A model generated the notes under the pieces. That model did no database searches. It saw nothing but the letters and a program-made list of their open reading frames with translations, and had not been told where the DNA came from. DNA of 64,000 bases, taken from assembly GCA_032622095.1 (NCBI GenBank), contig CP136062.1:228610578-228674577 (forward strand). Reading direction: 5' to 3'. Numbering within the stretch: the stretch's first letter is position 1; each line of letters starts with the position of its first letter. The position numbers and the translations under genes were made by a program. Positions 12,418 through 22,337 of this stretch are shown piece by piece. This DNA comes from Siphonodentalium dalli. Lineage: Eukaryota > Mollusca > Scaphopoda > Gadilida > Siphonodentaliidae.

Positions 12418-12765
12418 TTCATGCAGCGAGCCGGCGTGGTGTTCGTGTACCCTACATTGTTGCTGTCATTACATGCAGTGAGCCGGTGTGGCGTTCGCGT
12501 GCAATGCCAGGTTACTGCCATCGTGCAATGAGCCGGTGTGGTGTTTGCGTGCAATGCCTTGTTATTGCCATTCCATAAAGTGAGCTGGTGTGGTGTTCGC
12601 GTGCAATGCCTTGGTATTGCCATTCCATGAAATGAGCCGGTATGGTGCTCATGTGCCCTGCATTGTTACTTCCATTCCATGAAATGAGCCGGTACGGTGC
12701 TCATGTGGCCCGCCTTGTTACTTCCATGTCATACAGTGAGCCGATATGGTGCTCACATATACCCT
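12418..12765. repeat. 52-bp minisatellite, right part
   Basis: Seven units with GTGAGCCGG cores at about 12426, 12479, 12529, 12580, 12632, 12684 and 12736 (spacing 50-53 bp). The typical unit is CATTCCATGAAATGAGCCGG followed by TGTGGTGTTCGCGTGCAATG. Confidence 0.9.
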
Positions 12766-12814
12766 GTCGTGAGTGTACATATCCCACACCCCCTTTGGCG
12801 TAATGGCATAAAAC

Positions 12815-13040
12815 ATAAAATAAGAACGTTGTTTGCGCGCTATTGCGGTTGTTTTTCGCGGCATTCCTTGCGCGAAGCATTCAACCTAATATTTCGGTCT
12901 TGCCGCATTATCAGTCGATAATTGCACCAACAGCGAGAAGAACAAAGGGTGGCCCATTTGCCGCTGCAAGCAAAATCGACGGTAACTTTTTGTGAAATTG
13001 TCTACAGCTCATCCAAACGATGTTAATTACCACGTTTGCG
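12815..13040. repeat. Duplicated segment, copy 2
   Basis: Aligns in the same orientation with 8440-8690. Here it follows the GAGCCGG array; copy 1 precedes the other array. That order would be expected if a longer unit (AT segment, array, this segment) had been duplicated in tandem. Confidence 0.75.
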
Positions 13041-13369
13041 AGACAATGTCTTATCAGGCGATATCTAGTTATTAAATTTCTCACTGATCGACTGATAGTT
13101 CCATTCCATCCAATGTTTAAAGGTGATGTGAGTCTATCTAAGTCGATATATTGTCTACCTCGGACATCTTGGCTACAATAGTGAGACGCGATATTCCTAT
13201 AGGTGCCACAATGGTTCGGTGGTCTGAAAGAGACAAGGATGTTCCTCGATTCAACACTTATTGATTGCGATTACTAGTTGATGTCATTGTAATTTGCAAA
13301 CTATTGGATCGGCATTAATTTTTTCCAGTTGTTAGTATTATATACGTGTACTATGCTCTTTCAGTTTTA

Positions 13370-13610
13370 GACCTATGGAAATATCTGGGATGTACTAGCG
13401 TTTTGGTTAAGGCGTTTCCATGTCTCGGACAGACATGAGCCGATTTTGAGTTGACGTTTATAAAACGTATCTCAGATGACGGCGCACATTTAGTTAGAGG
13501 CCAGTGTACGTATCCACGTTTTGTGGCGCCATGGTTCCATACTTCGGATATAGACATGAGCTGGTTTTAGGTTAACGTGAATGAGACCCATCTCAGACTC
13601 TCAGTGGAGC
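13370..13610. repeat. Diverged 120-bp tandem duplication
   Basis: CGGACAGACATGAGCCGATT near 13427 and CGGATATAGACATGAGCTGG near 13546 begin two related segments. Each contains a TTGACGT/TTAACGT and ATCTCAGA series. Two copies only. Confidence 0.6.
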
Positions 13611-13855
13611 GCCGTTAGTTATGGAATCGGTATATACTAAAGCCGGTGCGTTTGTAACGCGTTATCGCATTATAATTCCATGAGAGATTCATTGCTATTC
13701 GACGGACCGGTGATCGATTCATATCATTCATGCTAGCTTAGCTCCGTGTGGCCGGACCTTAATTATAAGTCGTTCGTGAGATTCTTATATCGGATTCTAC
13801 CTTTAATTTGTGGACTAATAAGGTAGGTAATATGATTAATTCGAAAATTAGTTTA
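13610..13855. repeat. 240-bp direct repeat, copy 1
   Basis: Contains TTCGACGGACCGGTGATCGA and CATGCTAGCTTAGCTCCGT and aligns with 14932-15166 at high identity. The two copies are about 1.3 kb apart in the same orientation. A terminal-repeat retrotransposon remnant was considered, but I see no primer-binding site or polypurine tract. Confidence 0.8.
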
Positions 13856-13949
13856 TTGTGGGTGTCGTGTGGCGTTACAATGGTTAAAATTGAAACAGGA
13901 TATATCTGAATACCTGATTACAATTTTAGTTGTAAACTGCGTTGCTATC

Positions 13950-14303
13950 TTAAAGGGGTGTTGTACACTCAATTCGGCCATTTATGGGACCATTTCCTCT
14001 TATACTCAACATAATATATGCAACAAACGAGTGAATTTCTGAAACGAAATAGTGCAAACTGCAGCCATGTGCTCCGTGACCGAGGAAAACAACATGGGAA
14101 TTATAAATGAAATTGAGTTTATGGCTCGAGTCATTAACTGATTTTTATTATAAATACCATGTTGTTTGCATCATTCATAAAGTAAATGAATGTATTGTGC
14201 GCTAAACCATGGCTCGAATTCATTGATTTGTTGCATCTATTATGTTGAGTAGAAAACGAGATGATCAAATACATGGCCGAATTTGGTGTACAGTCCCCCT
14301 TAA
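13950..14303. mobile_element. TTAA-flanked MITE, family II, copy 1
   Basis: A 354-bp element with TTAA at both ends (13950-13953 and 14300-14303). Its terminal inverted repeats are about 75 bp, starting TTAAAGGGGTGTTGTACACT on the left and TTAAGGGGGACTGTACACCA on the right read inward. A second copy lies at 26059-26416. The open frames inside are not conserved between copies. Confidence 0.9.
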
Positions 14304-14931
14304 AGTCAACCCACCTCACCCCACACACCACAACGAACCATTTATATTTATACATGCACTTTCAAAGATGTGATTGTATATAACGTTCTGTATTATGACA
14401 TCGTGTTCAAAATAACACAAGAGATAAAATATAATAAAGAGCGTTTGCCATGAACATCTGCGCTTATAAGTGTTCTCATATTCTTTTGTGTGTTCTTGCG
14501 GGGGCCTTCATAATACGCGCGTGTTTGAGAATGGAGTTTATTTTAACCAAAGATTATTTTATGGTTCCCGTGGCAGTTGACAGCGAATATTAACAATTTC
14601 TATAATAAATACGCATTGACGAGTAGTTATCTTATTAAATGTTTAGATAATAAGTTCAACAAACGAGGTCGTTTCATGAATGTTTTATCTGAACATTCCC
14701 CACCAATGAATAAGAATGATCCTGCTCTTGTATTATATGTTTGTCTATATGTCGTCCGCCTGTATTACAAGAACACCCCTACAAACGAATGATAGACCGT
14801 TCCATTGTATACTTTTTAAACCTAAGTGGGATAATCCATTTAGTATATATGAAGGTTAAAGAGTGTTCTATGTTAACTCTCATCGTATCATTTTTGATAT
14901 TTTGTGAGATTTTCGTGGTGCACCTTTATTT
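14304..14931. other. No feature recognised
   Basis: Unremarkable AT-rich sequence between a MITE and the second direct repeat. AATAAAGAGCGTTT at 14434 is a word also found inside the family III MITEs. Confidence 0.4.
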
Positions 14932-15166
14932 ATGGAGTCGGTATTTAGTTATGGAGTCGTTATTCTGATGCCGGTGTGTTTGTAACGCGGTTATAGCGTT
15001 AGTATACCACGTGAGACTCACTGCTGCTATTCGACGGACCGGTGATCGATTCACCATTCATGCTAGCTTAGCTCCGTATGTCCGGACCTTAATTATGAGT
15101 CACTCGTGAGATTCTTATACCGGATTCCACCTTTAATAGGTGAACCAACAAGATAGGTAAGATTAA
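14932..15166. repeat. 240-bp direct repeat, copy 2
   Basis: Partner of 13610-13855. It ends five bases before the TTAA element at 15172. Confidence 0.8.
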
Positions 15167-15201
15167 TTAGCTTAACCCTTTACCCAACAGAAGGGCCCTG
15201 T

Positions 15202-15270
15202 GCCAATGCATTCTCTTATATATGCGAGTCGACCATAGGTCGCCTCGCATATATAAGAGAATGCATTGGC
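15202..15270. repeat. 69-bp hairpin module, reference copy
   Basis: Starts GCCAATGCATTCTCTTATAT and ends with the exact complement. It has a 27-bp perfect stem, one T.C mismatch, then a 5-bp inner stem closing an ATA loop (CGACC-ATA-GGTCG). The mismatch makes the module directional, and the partner at 15327-15395 is in the opposite direction. The same module occurs in copies B, C, D, E and F. It could fold as a cruciform in DNA or as a hairpin RNA of microRNA-precursor size. Confidence 0.95.
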
Positions 15271-15326
15271 TTAACACATTAAAAATTATAAAATTGTTAA
15301 AGAATGTAAGAAAAAATGTTTTTTAG

Positions 15327-15395
15327 GCCAATGCATTCTCTTATATATGCGACGCGACCTATGGTCGACTCGCATATATAAGAGAATGCATTAGC
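15327..15395. repeat. 69-bp hairpin module, second copy in element A
   Basis: Reverse orientation relative to 15202-15270, shown by the loop text GCGACCTATGGTCGA. It has GACGCGACC for GAGGCGACC and ends TTAGC for TTGGC, so it carries a few private substitutions. Confidence 0.95.
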
Positions 15396-15547
15396 ACAGG
15401 GCTAACTGTAACTATCACAATGTGGTCAAGGAGCCGGTTCCAATGATATCCATATTTGTATGGTTCTATTGAGACAGACCGAAGATATTTTAGGCTGTTG
15501 AAGCTTTATTTGGCCGGTTTTGGCCGGTTTGTTGGGTAAAGGGTTAA

Positions 15548-16256
15548 TTGTGGTTTCTTATTGTCATATATATAATCTGAATGAGTAAAGTGTGATATCT
15601 CGTTATTGGACATCAAGTGAATTAGATCATGCAATGAATCTCTACTCAGGCTAACGCCCGTAGATATCCTGTTCCACAAGTACAAAAAACCTGGGAACTT
15701 TTTGATGTTATGACCCATTCTTACCGGGAACTTTATAACATTGAACAGACAAGGCACCAATATATGTCGTAGTTTATATTTGTTCCGGATAATCTACTTT
15801 AAAGTATGGGGTGGTCCCACCTCGAAATTGCGTACATTTTAATGACTTTAGTGAGTCGATATCGCAAAAAAAAAAAAATTAACATGGAGAAATTCCATGA
15901 TTGTAAGTGGCGCAAACAATAATCGCTCACAAAGTCCATTAAATAATTTAATCTCGCGATGGGGTCTTTGCCTACTGATGAATAAACTATTAAGAATTTA
16001 TAGGGTTCACTGTCAAAACTTCAAATCAACCCCATGTTTTGTACTATGGAATATGATCTCTTCGGGCTTTAGCTTGAGTAGAGATTTATGGAATTATGTA
16101 CAAGTGAACAAAATCCTGAAGAGCATTCTTTAAAATGCCCCACTCGATGTCGCAGAATAAATGTTCAATTTAGGTTTTAAGTCGTTTTACCCAAACAAAC
16201 ATAACTTATTTATTGAATAACGACTACGAATTCTAGAAACGACGTTCTAATCTAGA
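15548..16256. other. No feature recognised
   Basis: AT-rich sequence with weak open frames on both strands. TAGAGATTTATGG/CTTGAGTAGAGA on one side and CTCTACTCAGGCTAACG near 15640 on the other suggest a very decayed inverted repeat (about 15640-16110), not convincing enough to call. Confidence 0.35.
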
Positions 16257-16540
16257 AATACAGGTGAACGTACAAGTAAACGTATGTAAACGTACAGGTA
16301 AACGTACATACACGTATATAAACGTACAGGTAAACGTACATACACGTATAGAAACGCACAGGTAAACATATATAAACGTACATAAACGTACAGGTAAACG
16401 TATATAAACGTACAGGTAAACGTATATAAACGCACAGGTAAACATATATAAACGTACATAAACGTACAGGTAAACGTATATAGACGTACATATAGACGTA
16501 TAGAAACATACAGGTAGACGTATATAAACGTACAAAATTG
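16257..16540. repeat. Short-period minisatellite AAACGTACAGGTAAACGTAT
   Basis: Mixed 6- to 12-bp sub-units AAACGTAC(AGG)T and AAACGTATAT combined into larger blocks. A 122-residue frame on the minus strand reads YVYLYVYIRLPVRLYTF-like repeats, which is periodic and not credible as protein. Confidence 0.9.
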
Positions 16541-16888
16541 TTTTTATAGCCCCAGTGTGCATATCATGTGACATAATACAATATATATAATGCATGTACA
16601 ATACACTTAATTATATAACATGAATATCACAAATTTGATCATGGTTACTCTCGGATATACATGTATATCAATCCATATAAGAAATTGATTGACAATCGAA
16701 GCGCGTGCAATGTTTTCTCATTCCCGTAATAAGCTACTAATAGCACACAACAGGACAATCATAATTTACCAAATTTAATCAATAACTTCAAAAAGGTTAG
16801 TAATGATTAAACACCGGCGAACAGTATACCCATGCATTCGTGGTACCTAATGAACACTGCCTGGACAATGAGATAAACAGTCTATTTT
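16541..16888. other. No feature recognised
   Basis: Short AT-rich gap between two minisatellites. Confidence 0.4.
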
Positions 16889-18128
16889 GTCACTTCGCTG
16901 GATATAATACATGTATAAGGTCACTCCGCTGGATATAAGACATGTATAAGGTCACTTCGCTGTATATAAGACATGTATAAGGTCACTCCACTGGATACAA
17001 GACATGTATAAGGTCACTTCGCTGGATATAAGACATGTATAAGGTCACTTCGCTGTATATAATACATGTATAAGGTCACTTCGCTGGATATAAGACATGT
17101 ATAATGTCACTTCGCTGGATATAAGACATGTATAAGGTCACTTCGCTGGATATAAGACATGTATAATGTCACTTCGCTGGATATAAGACACGTATAAGGT
17201 CACTTCGCTGGATATAAGACATGTATAAGGTCACATCGCTGTATATAAGACATGTATGAGGTCACTTCGCTGGATATAAGACATGTATAATGTCACTTCG
17301 CTGGATATAAGACACGTATAAGGTCACTTCGCTGGATATAAGACATGTATGAGGTCACTTCGCTGGATATAAGACACGTATAAGGTCACTTCGCTGGATA
17401 TAAGACATGTATAAGGTCACTTCGCTGTATATAAGACATGTATAAGGTCACTTCGCTGGATATAAGACATGTATAAGGTCACATCGCTGTATATAAGACA
17501 TGTATGAGGTCACTTCGCTGGATATAAGACATGTATAAGGTCAATTCGCTGGATATAAGACATGTATAAGGTAACTTCGCTGGATATAATACATGTATAA
17601 GGTCACTTCGCTGGATATAATACATGTATAAGGTCACTTCGCTGGATATAATACATGTATAAGGTCACTTCGCTGTATATAAGACATGTATAATGTCACT
17701 TCGCTGTATATAAGACATGTATAATGTCACTTCGCTGGATATAAGACACGTATAAGGTTACTTCGCTGTATATATAAGACATGTATAAGGTCACTTCGCT
17801 GGATATAAGACATGTATAATGTCACTTCGCTGGATATAAGACACGTATAAGGTCACTTCGCTGCATATAAGACATGTATGAGGTCACTTCGCTGGATATA
17901 AGACACGTATAAGGTCACTTCGCTGTATATAATACATGTATAAGGTCACTTCGCTGGACATAAGACACGCATAAGGTCACTGTGAAGGTAATTATTGTCC
18001 CTTCGCTGGATATAAGACATGTATAAGGTCACTCCGCTGGATATAAGACATGTATGAGGTAACTTCGCTGGATATAAGACATGTATAAGGTCACTTCGCT
18101 GAATATATAAGACATGTATAAGGTCACT
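16889..18128. repeat. 31-bp minisatellite, about 40 copies
   Basis: The unit is GGTCACTTCGCTGGATATAA then GACATGTATAA. Variant units (TCACATCGCTG at 17231 and 17479) recur 248 bp apart, which is eight units, so a higher-order period is present in part of the array. The terminating phrase CACTGTGAAGGTAATTATTG at 17979 recurs as CACTGTGAATGTAATTATTG at 18125, which marks a local re-duplication of the array edge. Confidence 0.95.
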
Positions 18129-18171
18129 GTGAATGTAATTATTGAACTTTCTTCTGATACTCATTTGTTTA

Positions 18172-19144
18172 TTAAGGGCTTTGTGGACCCAATTTTTCAA
18201 AATTTTTATAGAGTCCAAATAAAGGATTCTGTTCATGTATATTAGTCATAATATAAACGAGCCCATTGATGCAACATTTTGAGAGTATACTTCATGGTGG
18301 ATTATGTTAGAAATACAAAATGTGAACTTTATTGAGATTTAAAAAAAAATAATTTACAGGCAATGGTCCAAGAAAAACAAAGTCCAAATCTAAGAATCAA
18401 ATATAGGAATATGTACTGAACACTGTGATGAATGATGTATTACAAAAAGAATATTATATTTCTTGAGTGTTCTTTGATAAAATGACTTTGAACCGGTTGT
18501 TGACAAATGATATATACTTGCTTGAATGTTGGCTATGTGGGTGGTAGCAGGCACGGGTTAACAGCTGGCCATTATAACTGCTCTGGACTCTGTTGACAAT
18601 AGAATGCTAATCCTCAATCATACCCCTACCAGATTTCCACAGTAATAATTCTAGTAAGTAGGTCACCACTCACTCAGGGTGAACACGCATGTGGAAGTTT
18701 GACACCTGTTGACACTGGTAAAAAGCCATTCACATCGGACTGGACATCAGCCATGAAAGGTTGACCCATTAACTGCTGCCTCTCAGTCAACCATATTATG
18801 AAGTTAGTATATCATTTGTCAACAACCGGTTCAAAGTCATTTTATCAAAGAACACTCAAGAAATATAATATTCTTTTTGTAATACATCATTCATCACAGT
18901 GTTCAGTACATATTCTCATATTTGATTCTTAAATTTGGACTTTGTTTTTCTTGGACCATTGCCTGTAAATTAATTTTTTTGAAATCTCAATAAAGTTCAC
19001 ATTTTGTATTTCTAACATAATCCACCATGAAGTATACTCTCAAAATGCTGCATCAATGGGCATAATATACATGAACAGAATCCTTTATTCTGACTCTATA
19101 AAATTTAGGGAAATTTTGGAAAAATTGGGTCCACAAAGCCCTAA
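18172..19144. mobile_element. TTAA-type foldback element, family VI
   Basis: A 973-bp element with near-identical inverted arms at 18172-18514 and 18808-19144 and a middle of about 290 bp. The outer end is TTAAGGGCTTTGTGGACCCA. The right end has CTAA in place of TTAA. It abuts element V, and the two share the CTAA/TTAA at 19141-19144. The arms contain AATAAAG motifs on both strands. No transposase frame was seen. Confidence 0.9.
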
Positions 19145-20117
19145 AGGAACATGGAATCTCAAATGTCGAAAACTTCAAAAGAATATATATAAATTTTTAG
19201 TTGTATCCAGGTGTGCCTATATCTGATAAACAAGCTAGATAAAACGTCATAATTGATCCTTTTGACACCGAAACTACCAAATTCAATGTAAACATGTGTT
19301 ACAAATTGGCCTATAAAACATCTCATGGAATTCTTACAACCAGGTCAGATGGCATCCAGATCACAACACAGGGATTATCTTGATTAGGTTAGTCTGTCTG
19401 ACACAGGCAACCGACCATCCCTCTGATTGGATTCGGTGGCGAAAAAGCATGCATGACCACTGGAAGTTATCTCTTTACAACAACATGACACCGTTGAATT
19501 TATGACTCTCTGCAACGATTATGATCTGGTAAACGGTAGTCGCATATATTTCTACTTCCAAAAGTGATAGAAACCCTCATTACCCTGTAAAATGCAGTGG
19601 AATGTCGATATAAACCTTTTGTATACCTTGAAGTGGTAGAAATACTTTTGCATCGACATGACCTCGAATCGGATCATTGATTGCGTCCATCTTGTTAACT
19701 GACGATTCACGTGCTTTTGTTTACAAGAAAACGGTTAAAAAAAAATTATGTATATTAAATATCGACCAATGAGAAAGAGGGTCATATTTGCTCCCGATTA
19801 GTAGCTGTAGAGGCCATGTCGATAGTTCGCCGCAAAGTAATGTTATCACTTCAAAGTATACAAAAGGTTTTTATGGATATTCTGCTGATTTGACAGCGCA
19901 ATGAGGTTTTTTTTTATCACTTTTGGAGGAAAGAACAACAAGCGATAATGCCGTTTACGCGGCCATAATAGCTGCAGTAAGTCAGAAATACAACAAATTT
20001 TCGGAATCGGAACCGGTAGATGTCCGGCCTTTCTATATTTAAAGTTTATATAAACATTGTTTTCTACAAGGTGCATGTGGTTGACACCTTTGAAATTTGA
20101 GATTCCATAGTCCTTAA
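19141..20117. mobile_element. TTAA-type element, family V
   Basis: A 977-bp element with short terminal inverted repeats: left CTAAAGGAACATGGAATCTC, right read inward TTAAGGACTATGGAATCTCA. Its left TTAA-like site is shared with family VI and its right TTAA (20114-20117) with element D. The interior shows no protein I recognise. Confidence 0.75.
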
Positions 20118-20355
20118 CCTTTTGAGTGCCAGGTTGATTTGTATATCAACCCATATACCCTGTGCCAATGCATTTTCTTATATATGCGAGTCGACCATAG
20201 GTCGCCTCGCATATATAAGATAATGCATTGGCCTAACATTGTTTTTTTTACAATTTTTTTTTTACAATTTTAATAATTTATTCTTATATTCTTTAACAGA
20301 CTTAGTTTGTAGGTTTAGGGCCGATGAGATCGGCACCTGGCACTCAAAGGGTTAA
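20114..20355. mobile_element. TTAA-flanked MITE with one hairpin module, family IV copy D
   Basis: A 242-bp element with ends TTAACCTTTTGAGTGCCAGG and, read inward from the right, TTAACCCTTTGAGTGCCAGG. It contains a single 69-bp hairpin module at 20164-20232. Its terminal repeats differ from family I but resemble those at 25337-25517, which lacks the module. Confidence 0.9.
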
Positions 20356-20489
20356 TATCTGTCGTGGTTCGGATTATCAATTTGTTTTCTACTGCGCTAC
20401 CAGTTTTAGTTGTTAGTATTTACACACTTTACAAATGTGTTTGTGAATAAATGGTGCTACTTAGAGTTACCCACGGATGAGACCAATAG

Positions 20490-20895
20490 TGACTCCCACA
20501 GATTTTTTTACCCTGTGCCAAAGCATTCTCTTATTTATGCGAGTCGACCATAGGTCGCCTCGCATATATAAGAGAATGCATTGGCCTAACAATTTTTTAT
20601 CATTTTTTTTAAATAAATGTTTCTTACAAATTTTAGGAAATAAAATAAAAAACATCCATTACCCTGCAGGGAGCCCCACACATATATAGAAGCATACAGA
20701 AGAGTGTCGTCTGCTCGTGTTTGTTTGGGGCTCTGTATGGGTGAAATTATAAAATTGTTAAAGAATACAAGAAAAAGTTATTAAAATTGTAAAAAATTGT
20801 TAGGCCAATGCATTCTCTTATATATGCAAGGCGACCTATGGTCGACTCGCATATATAAGAGAATGCATTGGCACAGGGTAAAAAAATCCCGAATT
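20490..20895 (+). mobile_element. Element with two hairpin modules, copy E
   Basis: Modules at 20517-20585 and 20804-20872 in opposite orientation, framed by TTTTTTTACCCTGTGCC and GGCACAGGGTAAAAAAA. The spacer contains CCCTGCAGGGAGCCCCACAC and GTTTGGGGCTCTGTATGGG. Those two stretches are also in copy F (43944-44387), but the outer ends of F are lost or decayed here, so the borders are approximate. Confidence 0.8.
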
Positions 20896-21234
20896 ACATA
20901 TTTTAAGAATATACCTTGACCAATCAGTTATAAGTTCTCAATCGGATCACACATATCCGAGCACATTTCTTCGCTCCAAAGAAAGTTGTGAATATGGAAA
21001 ATATGAGCACTGTTTAACAAAAGAGGTGTTCTATAAAACTGTTAGCCTTTTGTATTTATCAATTGACTCATGACTATAACATTTGGCATTTTCACAATTC
21101 TTTCGGCAGTAGACGGTTTCTGAGTTCATTAAACTTTTCATACTTAAACAAGTAATGTAATTCGTCGCCCGCTGGCCAAACTAGCTGGGTATAATTTTAG
21201 CACTAGGAGGGGAACACTAAAACTATGCAGTTAT
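20896..21234. other. No feature recognised
   Basis: AT-rich flank between two elements, with no gene or repeat that I can support. Confidence 0.4.
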
Positions 21235-22053
21235 TGGCTGCGGACACACTTACCACAGTAGCGATGGCATAGTCGGTGTGACAATTTATTATGGTGGAGT
21301 TTGGTGACAATTGTGTGACAATAATTCTGTGCCGCAGCAAGACATGTTGCCCGCTGAGTTTCCGCACAATGAGTTGACTGGACCAATTAACCCATTGCGT
21401 TTCACCAAGGTTGATCTCTGCTCATTACGTTTTGCTACATTGTATTCTCTACGATATATAATTGCACGATCGATTGTCCAGAATTGTGTTGACAGTGGAA
21501 ATCCCTCATTCACTCACATATCATGCACGTATAGTATTATATTGATATGATCTCCCTACTTATATTAATTTCATTGTATTAAGACAGTTCCACAATTGCG
21601 TTTTTAATTTTGCGACGTTTAGTTCTACGTATAATTCCGCTAACATTATCATGTGGGCCGATGCTGTATTGCCTCAACCATTGTAATCTATATCTATATT
21701 TGCGAGAAAGATAATGGTCGGGGTTAGAATTTTCTAACGTGACGCCGTTGTTGTCAGGGGCAGAAAAGGGAGAGGGGCAGAACAAAAATTTGTCGCTGAT
21801 TGTCGGAACTGTTGGGGGAAATAAAGCTGAAAGAAAGTATCTGGAATAAACAAAGCGAACAATATACATAAGGACCGAAACAAGAAAAGGCTGATCATAA
21901 CGAACTTTAGAAGACGCATTGTGCGAATATGCAGCCGGCGAAATGACTAACTATGGCATATTAATTGTGACGACCAATTGTCACAAAACTCCACCATAAT
22001 AAATTGTCACACCTACTATGCCATAGCTACTGTGGTACGTGTGTCCGCAGCCA
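21235..22053. mobile_element. 819-bp element with about 85-bp terminal inverted repeats
   Basis: The left end TGGCTGCGGACACACTTACC continues through ACAATTTATTATGGTGGAGT. The right end is its complement (about 21965-22053) with a few mismatches. No clear target duplication is seen. Frames of 79 and 96 residues lie inside (21311-21550 plus, 21579-21869 minus). The latter has a basic C-terminal half (IRRTKRRKIKN) but matches no family I know. Confidence 0.85.
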
Positions 22054-22337
22054 TTGTTAAGATAATAACCAGCTATTGGTGTAAACATATTTATTTCTCT
22101 AAATCATGCACATAAATTAACAGAGTTGTATAATATATAATGACAATTATTTTAGAGAATGGGCAGAAAGTATGACGCTTATATTAGCCATTCCCCCATC
22201 TTTGCCATACACATGTGTTTGTGTCGTTATTGCTTTTTCATAATGTTCTTTTCCCAGTTAGATTTTGTTTTATGTTAATGTTCTATCTTATTACCATTGT
22301 CAGCCATCAGGGGCATAGACTGTCCATCAGTAACCTA

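Larger units (their letters stand above)
15172..15547 (+). mobile_element. TTAA-flanked MITE with two hairpin modules, family I copy A
   Basis: A 376-bp element. The ends are TTAACCCTTTACCCAACA and its complement TGTTGGGTAAAGGGTTAA. It holds two 69-bp hairpin modules in opposite orientation (15202-15270 and 15327-15395), each preceded or followed by CCTGTGCC/GGCACAGG. A right-hand unique arm contains TTCTATTGAGACAGACCGAA. Copies B (31840-32240, same orientation) and C (54017-54382, reverse orientation) share this structure. No coding content; nonautonomous. Confidence 0.92.

Noticed and set aside
13610-15166. LTR retrotransposon bounded by the two direct repeats
   Set aside because: No TG/CA ends, primer-binding site, polypurine tract or coding region was found. 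Kept only as a direct repeat pair.
16889-18128. Possible CRISPR array in the 31-bp repeat
   Set aside because: The units are directly adjacent without spacers, and the sequence is eukaryotic.
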